A stretch of 64,000 bases of DNA, from assembly GCF_042186555.1 (NCBI RefSeq), contig NC_133327.1:332244626-332308625 (forward strand), in the 5' to 3' direction. The DNA comes from Aquarana catesbeiana. Its lineage: Eukaryota > Chordata > Amphibia > Anura > Ranidae. Shown piece by piece: positions 22,111-31,579 of the stretch (its first letter is position 1; each line of letters starts with the position of its first letter). A program made the translations under genes and the position numbers. The notes beneath the pieces were generated by a model. The model made no database searches. It saw only the letters and a program-made list of their open reading frames with translations, and was not told the origin of the DNA.

Positions 22111-22294
22111 GACAAGCAAACTAGGAGGCGGGCCAGGAAGTGATGGAAGGGAAGGAAATAAAGGTCCACAGAATAGTAGACGAAGCCCATAGGTGAGCAC
22201 AGCCAAGTCACACATATGAATGCATCAGGTAGAGAAACACTGCAGCAAGGAGGTAATAGTACACAAGCAGGAAACTGCACGCTAACTTTTGACA

Positions 22295-22310
22295 ATACCC
22301 CCCTCTTACC
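22295..22310 (-). promoter_or_regulatory. Polypurine tract beside the 3' LTR
   Basis: The minus strand reads GGTAAGAGGGGGGTAT immediately before the 3' LTR. This is the expected place and composition for the plus-strand DNA primer. Confidence 0.75.
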
Positions 22311-22745
22311 AGGTCTCCCCACTTGTTTAGGGCCAGGCTTGAGAGGAAACTTCTGATGAAAAAGTTTCACCAAACGAGGGGCAGAAACATCAGTAGAAGG
22401 AATCCAACACCTCTGCTCAGGACCATATCCTTTCCAGTCAATTAGGTACAAAAGCCTCCCCCTGGAGAATTTGGAATCCAAGATTTGCTTGATTTCATAC
22501 TGATCTGAGGTACTGACTGTTGGAGAAGGATGATGAATAGGACAGGAAAACCTATTGATGATGTATGGTCTAAGAAGAGAAACATGGAAAACATTAGGCA
22601 TTCTTAGATGTGGAACATTGAAGGAACCAATGAAATGGGGAGCAAATTTCATAGAAGATACTCGGAAACAGATATTCTTGGTAGAGAGCCAAACCTTGTC
22701 ACCAGGAAGAAATTTGGGACTTACACAGCGATGACGATCAGCCAC
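22295..22745 (-). pseudogene. Gypsy integrase C-terminus and chromodomain
   Basis: This is the last part of the pol polyprotein. PGDKVWLSTKN (about residues 14-24 of the frame starting at 22745) is the integrase C-terminal GDxVWL motif. NVFHVSLLRPY follows, and then a chromodomain with ILDSKFSRGRLLYLIDWKGY and CWIPSTDV. Chromodomains target integration to modified chromatin. The frame is intact across this segment. It runs past the purine tract into the LTR without an early stop, ending at 22104, so the native stop may have been lost. Confidence 0.85.
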
Positions 22746-23727
22746 TACGTTGTACCTGCTAGATGTAAATTTTTGGAAACATCTGCCCAGATAGAATTGA
22801 GAGATCGTTGCATCTCTGCAGCTGCAGGCACCTCAGCAGAGATGGTACCGAAGGATGGCGACCATATACTGTGAAAAAGAGAGACTCACCAGTGCTGGCA
22901 CTAGCGTGGTTATTGAGGGCAAATTCTGTGAAGGGTAAAAGGTCTACCCAGTCATCCTAGTGGGCAGAAATTAGGGTAGTTTGTCTGTTATACTGCAGAT
23001 AAAAGGCTGAGGAGAAGACCAACTTGATACCAAAGGATGTGACCAGAGCTTTCAAGGAGCGGGCTGTAAACTGAACTCCTCTATCCGAGACAATGTGTGA
23101 GGGCATTCCATGGAGATGAAAGATTTCCCTAATGAAGATGGAAGCCAAAGTGACAGCAGAGAGTAGTCCTGGAAGTGGAGTTAAGTGACACATTTTAGAA
23201 AACCTGTCCTCAACCACCCAGATAACGATAGAGCCCAGTGAGGGGGGGTAGTTCAGAGATAACGTCCATGGAGATGCAACGTCAAGGTACATCCGGAACA
23301 GACAGAGGTAAAAGAAGACCTGCTGGGGCAGACGTGGAGGACTTAGACTGGGCGCAAGTGGGGCAAGCCTGGACATATTCTTCAACATCCTTCTGAAGTG
23401 AGGGCCACCAGTAGTAATGCTGCAGGTGGGTTGCACACCAGGATGTCCTGAGAGTTTAGAGTCATGTGCCCATTTGAGAAGCTTGAAGTGAAGGGAGGGC
23501 ACCACAAAGGTCTTTCTGGGCAGGATATGTGGAGACTGAAGACGAGTGGAGGCCAGGATACAATTGGCAGGAATAATGGGTTCTGGTTCAACATGACACT
23601 CTGAGTCAGCAATGTCAAATGATCCGGACAAGGCATCAGCACAAGCATTTTTAGAACTGGGCCAGAAGGCGATGTGAAAATTAAACCTGGCAAAGAAGAG
23701 AGCCAATCGTGCTTGCCTGGGATTCAA
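22746..23727 (-). pseudogene. Gypsy RNase H end and integrase core (broken)
   Basis: NPRQARLALFFARFNFHI near the start is the RNase H/integrase junction typical of gypsy elements. WAHDSKLSGHPG marks the zinc-binding region. The catalytic core shows VEDRFSKMCHLTPL (first catalytic Asp), then MPSHIVSDRGVQFTA (second Asp). The block that should carry the catalytic Glu reads SSAFYLQYNRQT and then leaves frame at about 22960. The stretch 22746-22956 continues in other frames. A frameshift at about 23390-23430 is also likely. The enzyme would be inactive. Confidence 0.8.
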
Positions 23728-24520
23728 ACGTTGGGCAGATTACTGATACTGGAGGTTCTTATGATCAGTATAGAGCAGGATACAATAAGGAGATCCCTCC
23801 AGTAGATGTCGCCATTCTTGTAGTGCCGGCTTGATAGCCAGAAGTTCCCAATCCCAGATGGTGTGATTTATTTCCGCATCCGAAAACTCCTTAGAGAAGA
23901 AGGCACAAGAACGAAGCTTACTGTCATGCATTTGGAGAAGGACGGCCCCCACTCCCAAGGATGAAGCATCTACCTCCAAGAAGAAAGGCTGGAGAATGTC
24001 AGGATGTTTGAGCTTAGATGCAGAGAGGAAGGCTGTTTTGAGCTTGTGGAAAGCCTTGACTGCTTCAGGGAGGCCAGGTTCTGGCATTAGCACCCTTCCA
24101 GGTCAAAGAAGTGATTTAGGCCATCAGAGAGGAGTAATCAGGACTGAACCGGCGATAGTAATTGGTGAACCCCGAGAACCGCTGTGTAGCTTTTAAGCCA
24201 GAAGGCTGAGGCCAGTTGGAGATGACCTGAAGTTTGGCAGGATCCATAAGCAGTCCTTTATTCATGACTATGTAGCCTAGGAAAGGAACCTGGGTTTGCT
24301 CGAAGAGGCACTTCTCCAACTATGTGTACAGTCGGTGGTCCCAAAGACGTAGAAGAACTGTACAAACATGCTGACGATGAGTGTTCAAATCTGGAGAAAA
24401 GATGAGTATGTCACCCAGATACACAATGGCACAGACGTATAGGAGATCAGAGAAAATGTAAATTAACAAAGTTCTGGAAGACAGGTGGGGTATTACATAA
24501 GCCAAAGTGCATTACAAGAT
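23728..24520 (-). pseudogene. Gypsy RT palm/thumb and RNase H (RT active site mutated)
   Basis: RT converts element RNA to DNA, and RNase H removes the RNA strand. In order on the minus strand: VYLGDILIFSPD (about 24400-24440) is the YLDD box with Gly replacing the first catalytic Asp of the pair. LFEQTQVPFLGYIV and FSGFTNYYRRFSPDYS (24116-24319) follow. RNase H has EVDASSLGVGAVL, WDWELLAIKPAL and YTDHKNLQY, with its D, E and D residues still present (23740-24093). Frame breaks lie near 24100, 24320 and 24520. Confidence 0.85.
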
Positions 24521-25420
24521 ATTCAGTGTCCGTGTAAGGTGTTAAAAGCAGTTTTCCATTCATCTCCCTCTGGAATCCTAATTAGATTGTATGCTCCACG
24601 GAGGTCTAACTTAGAGAAAATTAGAGCATTGCGTAGTCTGTCAAAAAGTTCAAAAATAAAAGGGTAGCGGGTACCGACTCTTAATGTTGATGGCATTGAG
24701 ACCTCTATAATTAATGCAGGGCTGGAGTGTACCATCCTTTTTCCCCACAAAGAAGAAGCCAGCCCCAACAAGAGAATTGGATTCACGGGTAAATCCTTTC
24801 TACAGATTTTCCTGGACGTACTCGGATATGGCTTGAGTCTCAGTGATGGAGAGAGGGTAGACTCGACCTCGGGGTGGCATAGTCCCAGGTTGGAGGTCAA
24901 TTGCATAATCATAGGATGATGAGGAGGCAAACTGCCAGCAGCCTTTATACAAAAAACATCTTGGAAGGCCTGATAATGCAGAGCGAGCATTGGAGAGGTA
25001 GTGACCTTGCCCACAGGTACATGGAGAGGTGGGCGCACCTTAGGGAGACAAGTCTGATGGCATTGCGACCCCCAAAATAACACACGGCCAGAGTTCCAAT
25101 CCAGATAGGGTGAGTGTTTCTGCAACCATGGAAGTCCAAGAATGATGGGGCTAGAGAACTTGGAAAGGATCAGGAAGGAGACTTCTTCACTATAAAGGAC
25201 ACCGACATGCATAGTTATGGGGGCAGTTAGAAACCGTTGGGGTCCTAAGGCCAAGGTAGAGCCATACACCACAGATACTGATAGAGGCATTGCCAAGGGA
25301 ATGAGAGGAATGCCCAATTCAGTGGCGAAGGACTGCTCAATGAAATTCCCAGAGTCCACATATGCAGAAACTTGATACGAATTCAGGGCCCAATGAATGG
25401 AGACAGGTATGATAAATCGA
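24521..25420 (-). pseudogene. Gypsy aspartyl protease and N-terminal RT
   Basis: One long frame of 278 codons (24523-25359) begins at the protease active site MDSGNFIEQSFA (the DSG motif). IILGLPWLQKHSPYLDW follows at residues 72-88, and RT fingers/palm text follows from about residue 200. RT motif A, FSKLDLRGAYNLIRI, is intact near residues 253-267. The frame ends at NTLHGH where the next RT block starts in another frame. It is the best-preserved part of pol. Confidence 0.85.
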
Positions 25421-26438
25421 GGGTAAGTGACGGAATTCAGGTTTTGGTCTAGATCACCTCCCTCTAAGCGAGCTAGACCCGAGAGTTTCCCAGACAGACA
25501 GGACTTTATTATATGACCATCAGCTCCACAGTAAAGACATAGGCCGAGTCTCAGGTGATGTGACCTCTCTTATGGAGTGAGGCGTGTCTATCCTAATTGC
25601 ATAGGTTCTTCAGAAGCTGACACAGCTGGAGAGATGGGTTGTTCTGGAGCTTTCTGGACAACAGGGGCGAAGCGACCCACTGGGGGGTGGCATAGAGCAG
25701 TCCTTTCCAGATCTCACTCCTGGAAACGGACATCAATTTGGATGCTAAGGGTGATCAAGCCATCTAGGGTGGTGGGTATAGTTCTGCCAGCTAATTCATC
25801 CTTAATACAATCCACTAGACCTTGCCAAAAGGTTGCAGTAAGGGCCTCATTATTCCATGTCAATTTTGAAGCCAAGGTGGGAAACTAAACTGCATATTTA
25901 CCAACAGTCATGTTTCCTTGATGAAGCCTAAGAAGAACTCCAGAAGCAGATGAGGCCCTGCCAGGAACATCAAAGGTGTTACAGAAAGTGTGTAGTAAGG
26001 CAGAGAGACTGGAAACAGTAGGATCTTGATGTGCCCACAATGGTGACGCCCAAGCCAGAGCCTCTCTCGAAAGGAGTGAAATCATGTATGCCACCTTGGA
26101 ATGATTAGTAGGAAAATAATTGCCCGCTAACTCACAGTGGATCAAGCACTGATTGATGAAGCCTTGACAAGCTTTAGGATCACCAGAGAAGTGAGGTGGC
26201 GGAGGCAGCTGGAGTTTTGAAGGACTGCCCTATGCTGGAGGGACTGCGGGAGCTGGAGCAGCAGGGGTTGAAACAGAATCCGGAAAGGAGGGTGAGGAAG
26301 TGGGCACAACCTGTAGCTGATCTAAAATTCCTACAGACACTGCATAATTTGTTCTTGATAGGCCTGCTAGACATCAACTCTCTGCGCCAAACACTGAAGT
26401 TTACCCAGAACAGACAGTGGTGTCTCCGAGGGGCTCAT
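25421..26438 (-). pseudogene. Gypsy gag with CCHC zinc knuckle (broken)
   Basis: Gag forms the particle that packages element RNA. The first ATG (26438-26436) lies only 13 nt inside the LTR border, and the frame from it stops after 22 codons. Later frames carry HFSGDPKACQGFINQC, VAYMISLLSREALAWASPLW and FDVPGRASSASGVLLRLHQG (25885-26190), the capsid-like core of sushi/chromovirus gag. Near the end CLYCGADGHIIKSC (25498-25539) is a perfect CX2CX4HX4C knuckle. Several stops and shifts are present. Confidence 0.75.
25498..25539 (-). other. CCHC zinc knuckle of gag
   Basis: Fourteen codons with exact CX2CX4HX4C spacing. It normally binds element RNA and marks the nucleocapsid end of gag. Confidence 0.85.
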
Positions 26439-26439
26439 G

Positions 26440-26451
26440 GCCTGAGCAAAC
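26440..26451 (-). promoter_or_regulatory. Self-primer binding site next to the 5' LTR
   Basis: The minus strand reads GTTTGCTCAGGC directly after the 5' LTR. It does not start with the TGG expected for a tRNA 3' CCA primer. Instead it is complementary to the predicted mRNA 5' end GCCCGAGCAAC at 22079, with one mismatch and one bulge. Confidence 0.6.
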
Positions 26452-26706
26452 TGTCAGGAGTCTTTGGTAGTGAGCTCTTGTAGATTGACAACTCAGGGTC
26501 CCCCAGGGTGCGGAGTCTAAGCCCCAGCATGCTTCTTCACCAGGGCCCCTGATGGTAGGAATGGACTTGCAGCAAGCTGGAACCAGGTCATGGCCCCCAG
26601 GTACGCCTGGTCGAGGATGCGGAGATCACTTGCATGTGCAGAGTATAAGCAGCAGGCAAAAGGGAATCCAGAAGACAAGTAGGAAACTGCACGCTAACTT
26701 GTGACA
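26452..26706 (-). repeat. 5' LTR (right) with a 318-bp internal deletion
   Basis: Aligns to the left LTR from TGTCAGGAGTC to GAAGACAAG, and again from AGGAAACTGCACGC to TGACA. The counterpart of 21950-22267 is absent. ACAAG stands at both edges of the missing segment in the intact LTR (21945-21949 and 22263-22267), so the loss looks like a microhomology deletion. It removes the TATA box and R start. Confidence 0.85.
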
Positions 26707-26934
26707 AACTCAAGCCCCCACATTTTTATCAGCAACTCCACTTGGCTGAGAACAAACCAAATGCTGAACCTGTCTCCAATGGGACATAGTTTTAAGGTAA
26801 ATGCATGTCTACTGGCTCAGTAAGATATTGTATTTCTTTCATTTGGACACTTCTCCTACAAAAGGCACCATAAAACCCCTTCCAATTCCAAAGATGCATT
26901 GAAAAGATATGTGAACTCTCCACTCCTCCTAGAT

Positions 26935-27078
26935 CAGGGGTAGGCAACCTCAGCCCTCCAGCTGTGGTGAAACTACAAGTCCCATGGGACATTGCAAGAC
27001 CCTGACAATCACAGGCATGACTCCTAGATGGAATTTGTAGTTTCACCACAGCTGGAGTGCCGAGTTTGCCTATCCTTG
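26935..27078. mobile_element. hAT MITE with 8-bp target duplication
   Basis: 144 bp from CAGGGGTAGGCAACCT to TTTGCCTATCCTTG. The interior is palindromic around AGCTGTGGTGAAACTACAAG and its reverse complement. It is flanked by TCCTAGAT (26927-26934) and CCCTAGAT (27079-27086), an 8-bp duplication with one mismatch, as hAT transposases make. It has no coding capacity. Confidence 0.85.
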
Positions 27079-27086
27079 CCCTAGAT

Positions 27087-29263
27087 GAATGAATCAAAAT
27101 CTTGACTCCCTTCTACAAATCTTGCATTAGTAGCAAAAATTTGCCTGCAAAATTGTACCACAAAGTCTTGTGACCCCTGGTATCCTACATGCAATGTTTG
27201 TTATCCCTGCTTGTTGTCATGTGCCAAAAATATGTTAAAAAACACCCTACCCATTGAGTGCTTGTTGCCAACACTTCAAACCAATTTTAGTAGTTCCCGA
27301 TAATATGATCCCTTTAACAATTTTATATTCACATTCTTTAAAAAAAACTGAAAGCCTTCACCCTTCTGATGAACATTGCAATCTTTAGGCTTCAGTGCTC
27401 AACTGCAGTGCAGTCTATTTAACAGTGTAACTGTCAGATACAGTTACATTATTAAGAATAATAATGAATTATAAAACAATCTAAAAGTTTTTCAAACATG
27501 TTAGCACATTTGTCAGCCTATAATAAAAACAAAGCATTTTTTTTTAAATAAAACAAAATAAAGTACTTTATACAAAATAAAAGCCTTATATGTCCCTTAT
27601 AACATTCATAAATGATTTAGCTGTGCTAATTAGTCATAGACTTATTTTTATGTTAAATGACACATTGCACACTGCAAATGCACTGTAAACGCATGTTAAA
27701 CACATGTGGAAATTCATGAAAAAGAAGCAAATAGGCCCTAAATACCCCCCTTCTAAACACTGCCCATCTATAGATAAACATACATCAGAGGATATAGCTG
27801 GGCATACAAATGCTTTCATAAACTGATGGATGCAAGAATTTCTTTAGTGTACTCCTTCATTCTGTTTTACTGTCTGCATTGGTAATTTGATTTTATATAT
27901 CTTCCTATATAGTATTTGTATATGAAGTCGAATTACTGGTGAAAATTATGCATTTTTGAACTAACTCTGAATTCTGTATTGTATAAAATCTTAAAACAGT
28001 GATTCCAGTATAATTAATTTTATTGTCTGGCTGCTAATGTAGGAAGCAAAATCTTAAAGTGATTTGTCAGCAGCTTTAGTCTTTCATTGTAGTTTATTTC
28101 AATAAGTCCTTATAAATATATTCATTTTTCAATGGTAAGTAAAATTAAAGTGTTATGATGTAGTTTTTGCTAGACTGAAATCATAAATAAAAACAAATAT
28201 AGATTCTGAATTTCATTATCACTGGAAAGTTAAGAAATTAAAACATTTTTGTTGGTGAATATTGATTCCAGAGCAGACTTTCCAAAAGCTGTTTCAGCCA
28301 GTCATGATAATAGATTTTTGAGGAAATGCATCATGAGAGAAACATGAAGACTGTGGAGGTTGCATTGCTGTGTTGCTCTTCTGCAAAGTTCTAGCTGCCT
28401 GGCTGTCCCCCTTGTTTCAACATATTCAATTACTGGCCTTGAACAAGTATGCATTTAAGGACTTTGTTTTTGTTTTGTTTTTTTTTTACGTTTTCAGATT
28501 TGCCTACTTGTCCTTGGTCAGTAACTTGGCCATTTGACTCCCATGCCAATTCTGACGCTTCTCACACGTACTGTATATATATATATATGCAAATCTAATT
28601 TTTTATGATAGAAAATTATTTAGAACACCGAAGCATCATATACAGTATATCCACTTAGTGCCCACCCGCAATGTACTGAGGATGGGCGGCCACTGTAGGC
28701 AAAGTGGCGAGCATGCGCAAATGATTGCACACAGCATGAGCCTGTCAGCAAGTCCCTTCCAATAATTCACAGTCGGGACCTTCTGATTGACAGATGTGCA
28801 GCTCAGAGCTCTTGTGTTGGTAAATGACACAGAGCTCTGTATGAAGGGAGCAATCTGTCAGTTTCTTATGCCTGCAAAGCAGAGAAGTACTGGTCACATA
28901 TCAGATGTGTGATCCAGGACACAGCAGCCTACCTGACGCAGTAAATTTATGTGGGGCAGTCACTTAGTTGAAAGAGGAGTAAAAAAAAAAAAGAATTATC
29001 TGTTTTTCCTACTGTATGTTTTTCGTATTTTCCAGACCCCAAATTTGCAATTTCATGATTTATTTGCTATCCACCACTTGGCATTGAACTGCAATAAAAA
29101 AAAATCACATGGTACAAGAACCAGTACATTTCACCATTTGATCTCCAGACTGCCAAATAATGTACACAACAATGATGAAGTGCAACAAAAACAAAAAAAA
29201 AAAACCCCACAAGATTGCAGTGCTGACACAGATAGGTTGAACAAAATGTAAAATCAAGACATC
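27087..29263. other. Unassigned AT-rich stretch
   Basis: No supported gene. A short (TA)n run lies at about 28574-28589. A GC-richer island at about 28650-28860 with palindromic AGAGCTCT strings could be an unclassified repeat. Confidence 0.4.
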
Positions 29264-30051
29264 TACAATATCTCACCAAAGTGAGTACACCCCTCGCATT
29301 TTTGTAAATATTTTATTATACCTTTTCATGTGACACTGAAGAAATTACACTGAGTGTACAGCTTCTATAACAGTGTAAATTTGCTGTCCCCTCAAAATAA
29401 CACACAGCCATTAATGTCTAAACCGCTGGCAACAACATTGAGTACACCCCTAAGTGAAAATGTTCAAATTGGGCCCAATTAGCCATTTGCCCTCCCCAGT
29501 GTCATGTGGCTCATTAGTGTTACAAGGTCTCAGGTGTGAATGGGGAGCAGGTATGTTAAATTTGGTGTTATCGCTCTCGTTATCGATTGCCTAGACCCTG
29601 AAACTGAGCTGCAGCATGGTGGCCAAGACCATACAGTGGTTTAACAGGGCAGGCTCGAAGTTGAGTGCACATGCTCAGCATCGTATCCAGAGGTTGTCTT
29701 TGGGAAATAGACATATGAGTGCTGCCAACATTGCTGCAGAGGTTGAAGGGGTGGAGGGTCAGCCTGTCAGTGCTCAGACCATACGCTGCACACTGCATCA
29801 AATTGGTCAGCATGGCTGTCGTCTCAGAAGGAAGCCTCTTCTAAAGATGATGCACAAGAAAGCTCGCAAACAGTTTGCTGAAGACAAGCAGACTAAGGAC
29901 ATGGATTACTGAAACCATGTCCTGTGGTCTGATGAGACCAAGATAAACCTATGTGGTTCAGATGGTGTAAAGTGTGTGTGGCGGCAACCAGGTGTAGCCA
30001 TATGAAAAGATATAATAAAATATTTACAAAAATGTGAGGGGTGTTACTGTA
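29264..30051 (+). mobile_element. Tc1-like transposon, internal-deletion derivative
   Basis: 788 bp. The left end has TACACCCCTCGCATTTTTGT; the right end has the reverse complement ACAAAAATGTGAGGGGTGT, then ACTGTA. The left end starts with TA, as expected for Tc1 insertion. Full-length Tc1-like elements are usually about 1.2-1.6 kb. The second half of the transposase is gone, and the right terminal repeat has lost the segment equivalent to 29270-29287. Confidence 0.85.
29616..30003 (+). pseudogene. Tc1-like transposase, N-terminal half
   Basis: The frame starts MVAKTIQWFNRAG and contains the paired-like DNA-binding region (HMSAANIAAEVEG, then VSAQTIRCTLHQIGQHG; residues about 33-68). After a stop at 29910-29912 the same frame continues with HVLWSDETKINL, which carries the first catalytic Asp, and ends WRQPGVA before joining the terminal repeat. 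The second catalytic Asp and the Glu are deleted. It is the non-functional core of the element 29264-30051. Confidence 0.8.
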
Positions 30052-31261
30052 TTAGGCATAATAATTAATGAAAGTTAGAAAAGAGTTAAATACAAACACA
30101 GCACTAAAACTGGGCCTGATATAGAGCTACAGTAAGAGTAGGCTAAGAAGTTGGAAAGGTGATTAACCACTTTAGATCTCATGCCTGTAAACTCCATATT
30201 GACTAGAACAATGTTTACATTTCTGATATGATTTTTTTTTAAATACCAAACATGTCATACTTACCTGCTCTGTGCAGGGTTTTGTCACAGAGTGGGCCCG
30301 ACCTTCCTTTTCTGGGGTCCCCCGGCAGCACTCCTGGCCCCTCATCTTCATCGAGTGCCCCCCTAGAGAGCTGCTTTCCATGGGGGCATTTATGCGGGTG
30401 CGCTCCTGAGACCTACTGCTGGGCCCATTGACGCAGACAGCAGGACTCGGCCCCGCCCCCGGCTCCTGTGTCACTGGATTTTATTGACAGCAGTGGGAGC
30501 CAATGGCTCCTGCTGCTATCAGTCTATCCAATGACAACCCGAGACAGCGGCTGGAGCTGCTGGGCTCATCCTCGATGCCGAAACGATCAGGTTCAGATAA
30601 GAAAATGGCGGACTGCTGCAGCACAGAAGGTTTTTCACCTTAATGCATAGAATGCATTAAGGTGAAAAACCTCAATACTGTGCAACTCCTTTAAGATAAC
30701 AAAGTAACACATATACAATTTTTTCAAGACAAACAAGGATTTATTTAGTGATATATTGTCTTTCAAACATTTATTTTGTTATCTATGCAAACTATAGACA
30801 AATATAATATCAGAATCACAAACTTTGATCAGTATTACTTTTTAAAAACTATTGTTAATTTAGATAAAATGTATGCATTTTATTCTATAATTTGCCCCTG
30901 TATAATGACAGTAAAATAATAATTCTGGTGCATCAAACAGATTTTAATACAACACTAAACAAATGAATAAACAAAATGAACAAAAAATGAAAAAAGTATT
31001 AATGGTTAAAAATAGAAAAAAACATCTTTATGAAAAAACATTAGCAGAAGGGGAAGAAAAAGAAAAATTAGGGATGATTAGGGTAAATGCCGGGTAATAA
31101 TGGGGTAAAGGAAGAAACACATTGCAGTCACTAAGTTGTTTTAACTGACATCATATGCAGATCAAAGGTAACAATAACGCTACTTTGTATCTCTCTATCA
31201 TGCTTCTGAGCAGTGTATATATTTTAGTATTTGCTGTAAAAGCTGTTGTATAACACACTTG
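30052..31261. other. Unassigned stretch with a strong hairpin
   Basis: A TTAACCACTTTAG-type start lies at about 30164, possibly a further TTAA element whose right end I could not place. GC-rich text at 30280-30600 is followed by the hairpin at 30628-30672. From 30700 the sequence is AT-rich without recognisable features. Confidence 0.4.
30628..30672. repeat. 21-bp perfect stem hairpin
   Basis: AGGTTTTTCACCTTAATGCA continues to position 30648, and its exact reverse complement occupies 30652-30672, with a 3-nt AGA loop. It is probably the apical part of a TTAA-type or hAT foldback repeat. The tiny loop makes a microRNA precursor unlikely. Confidence 0.8.
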
Positions 31262-31273
31262 TTGTTCAGACGT

Positions 31274-31571
31274 TTAGTCATGTTCGACTCTTCGATATTT
31301 TCTGTCCTCCACTGCCTTCCCAAGCTTTCCTAACTTCATGTTTATTGTTTCGATAATGCTATCTATCCATCTTGTTTTCTGTAATCCTCTTCTCCTTTTT
31401 TCTTCCATGTTTTCCTGCATCAGGGTCTTTTCCAATGAGTCCTCTCTTCGCATTAGGTGGCCAAAGTATTTGAGTTTCAGCTTCAGGATCTGTCCTTCCA
31501 GTGAATATTCAGGGTTCATTTCAGGGTTAATTCAGGGTTAATTTTCAGGATTGACTGGTTTGATCTTCTTG
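31274..31571 (-). pseudogene. BovB ORF2 C-terminal end
   Basis: The 81-codon frame begins NPEYSLEGQILKLKLKYFGH and continues LMRREDSLEKTLM, RRGLQKTRWIDSI and RKYRRVEHD. This is the BovB C-terminal tail (LEGLMLKLKLQYFGHLMRR in the mammalian consensus as I recall it), with several changed residues. It lies 3' of the foldback insertion and runs to the element end. Confidence 0.9.
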
Positions 31572-31579
31572 CTGTCCAA

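Larger units (their letters stand above)
21720..22294 (-). repeat. 3' LTR (left), full length
   Basis: Runs from TGTCAGGAGTC to CTTTTGACA on the plus strand, 575 bp. It retains the U3/R segment missing from the other LTR, including a TATA box (22103-22110) and the predicted R start (22079). The internal border is preceded by a purine tract (22295-22310). Confidence 0.9.
21720..26706 (-). mobile_element. Complete Ty3/gypsy chromovirus (Tf1/sushi-like), degenerate
   Basis: 4987-bp element on the minus strand. It has two LTRs, both TGTCAG...TGACA; the left is 575 bp and the right 255 bp. Flanking 5-bp sequences AATTC (21715-21719) and AACTC (26707-26711) are a target-site duplication with one mismatch. 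Domain order in its own direction is gag with a CCHC knuckle, protease, RT, RNase H, integrase, then chromodomain, which defines a chromovirus. The LTRs differ at roughly 10% of shared sites by eye, so it is not recent. The pol frame is broken in at least five places, and RT has lost a catalytic Asp. It shows the self-priming arrangement of the Tf1/sushi group. Confidence 0.9.

Noticed and set aside
30628..30672. MicroRNA precursor
   Set aside because: A 3-nt loop and a perfect stem within repeat-like surroundings do not fit a typical precursor.
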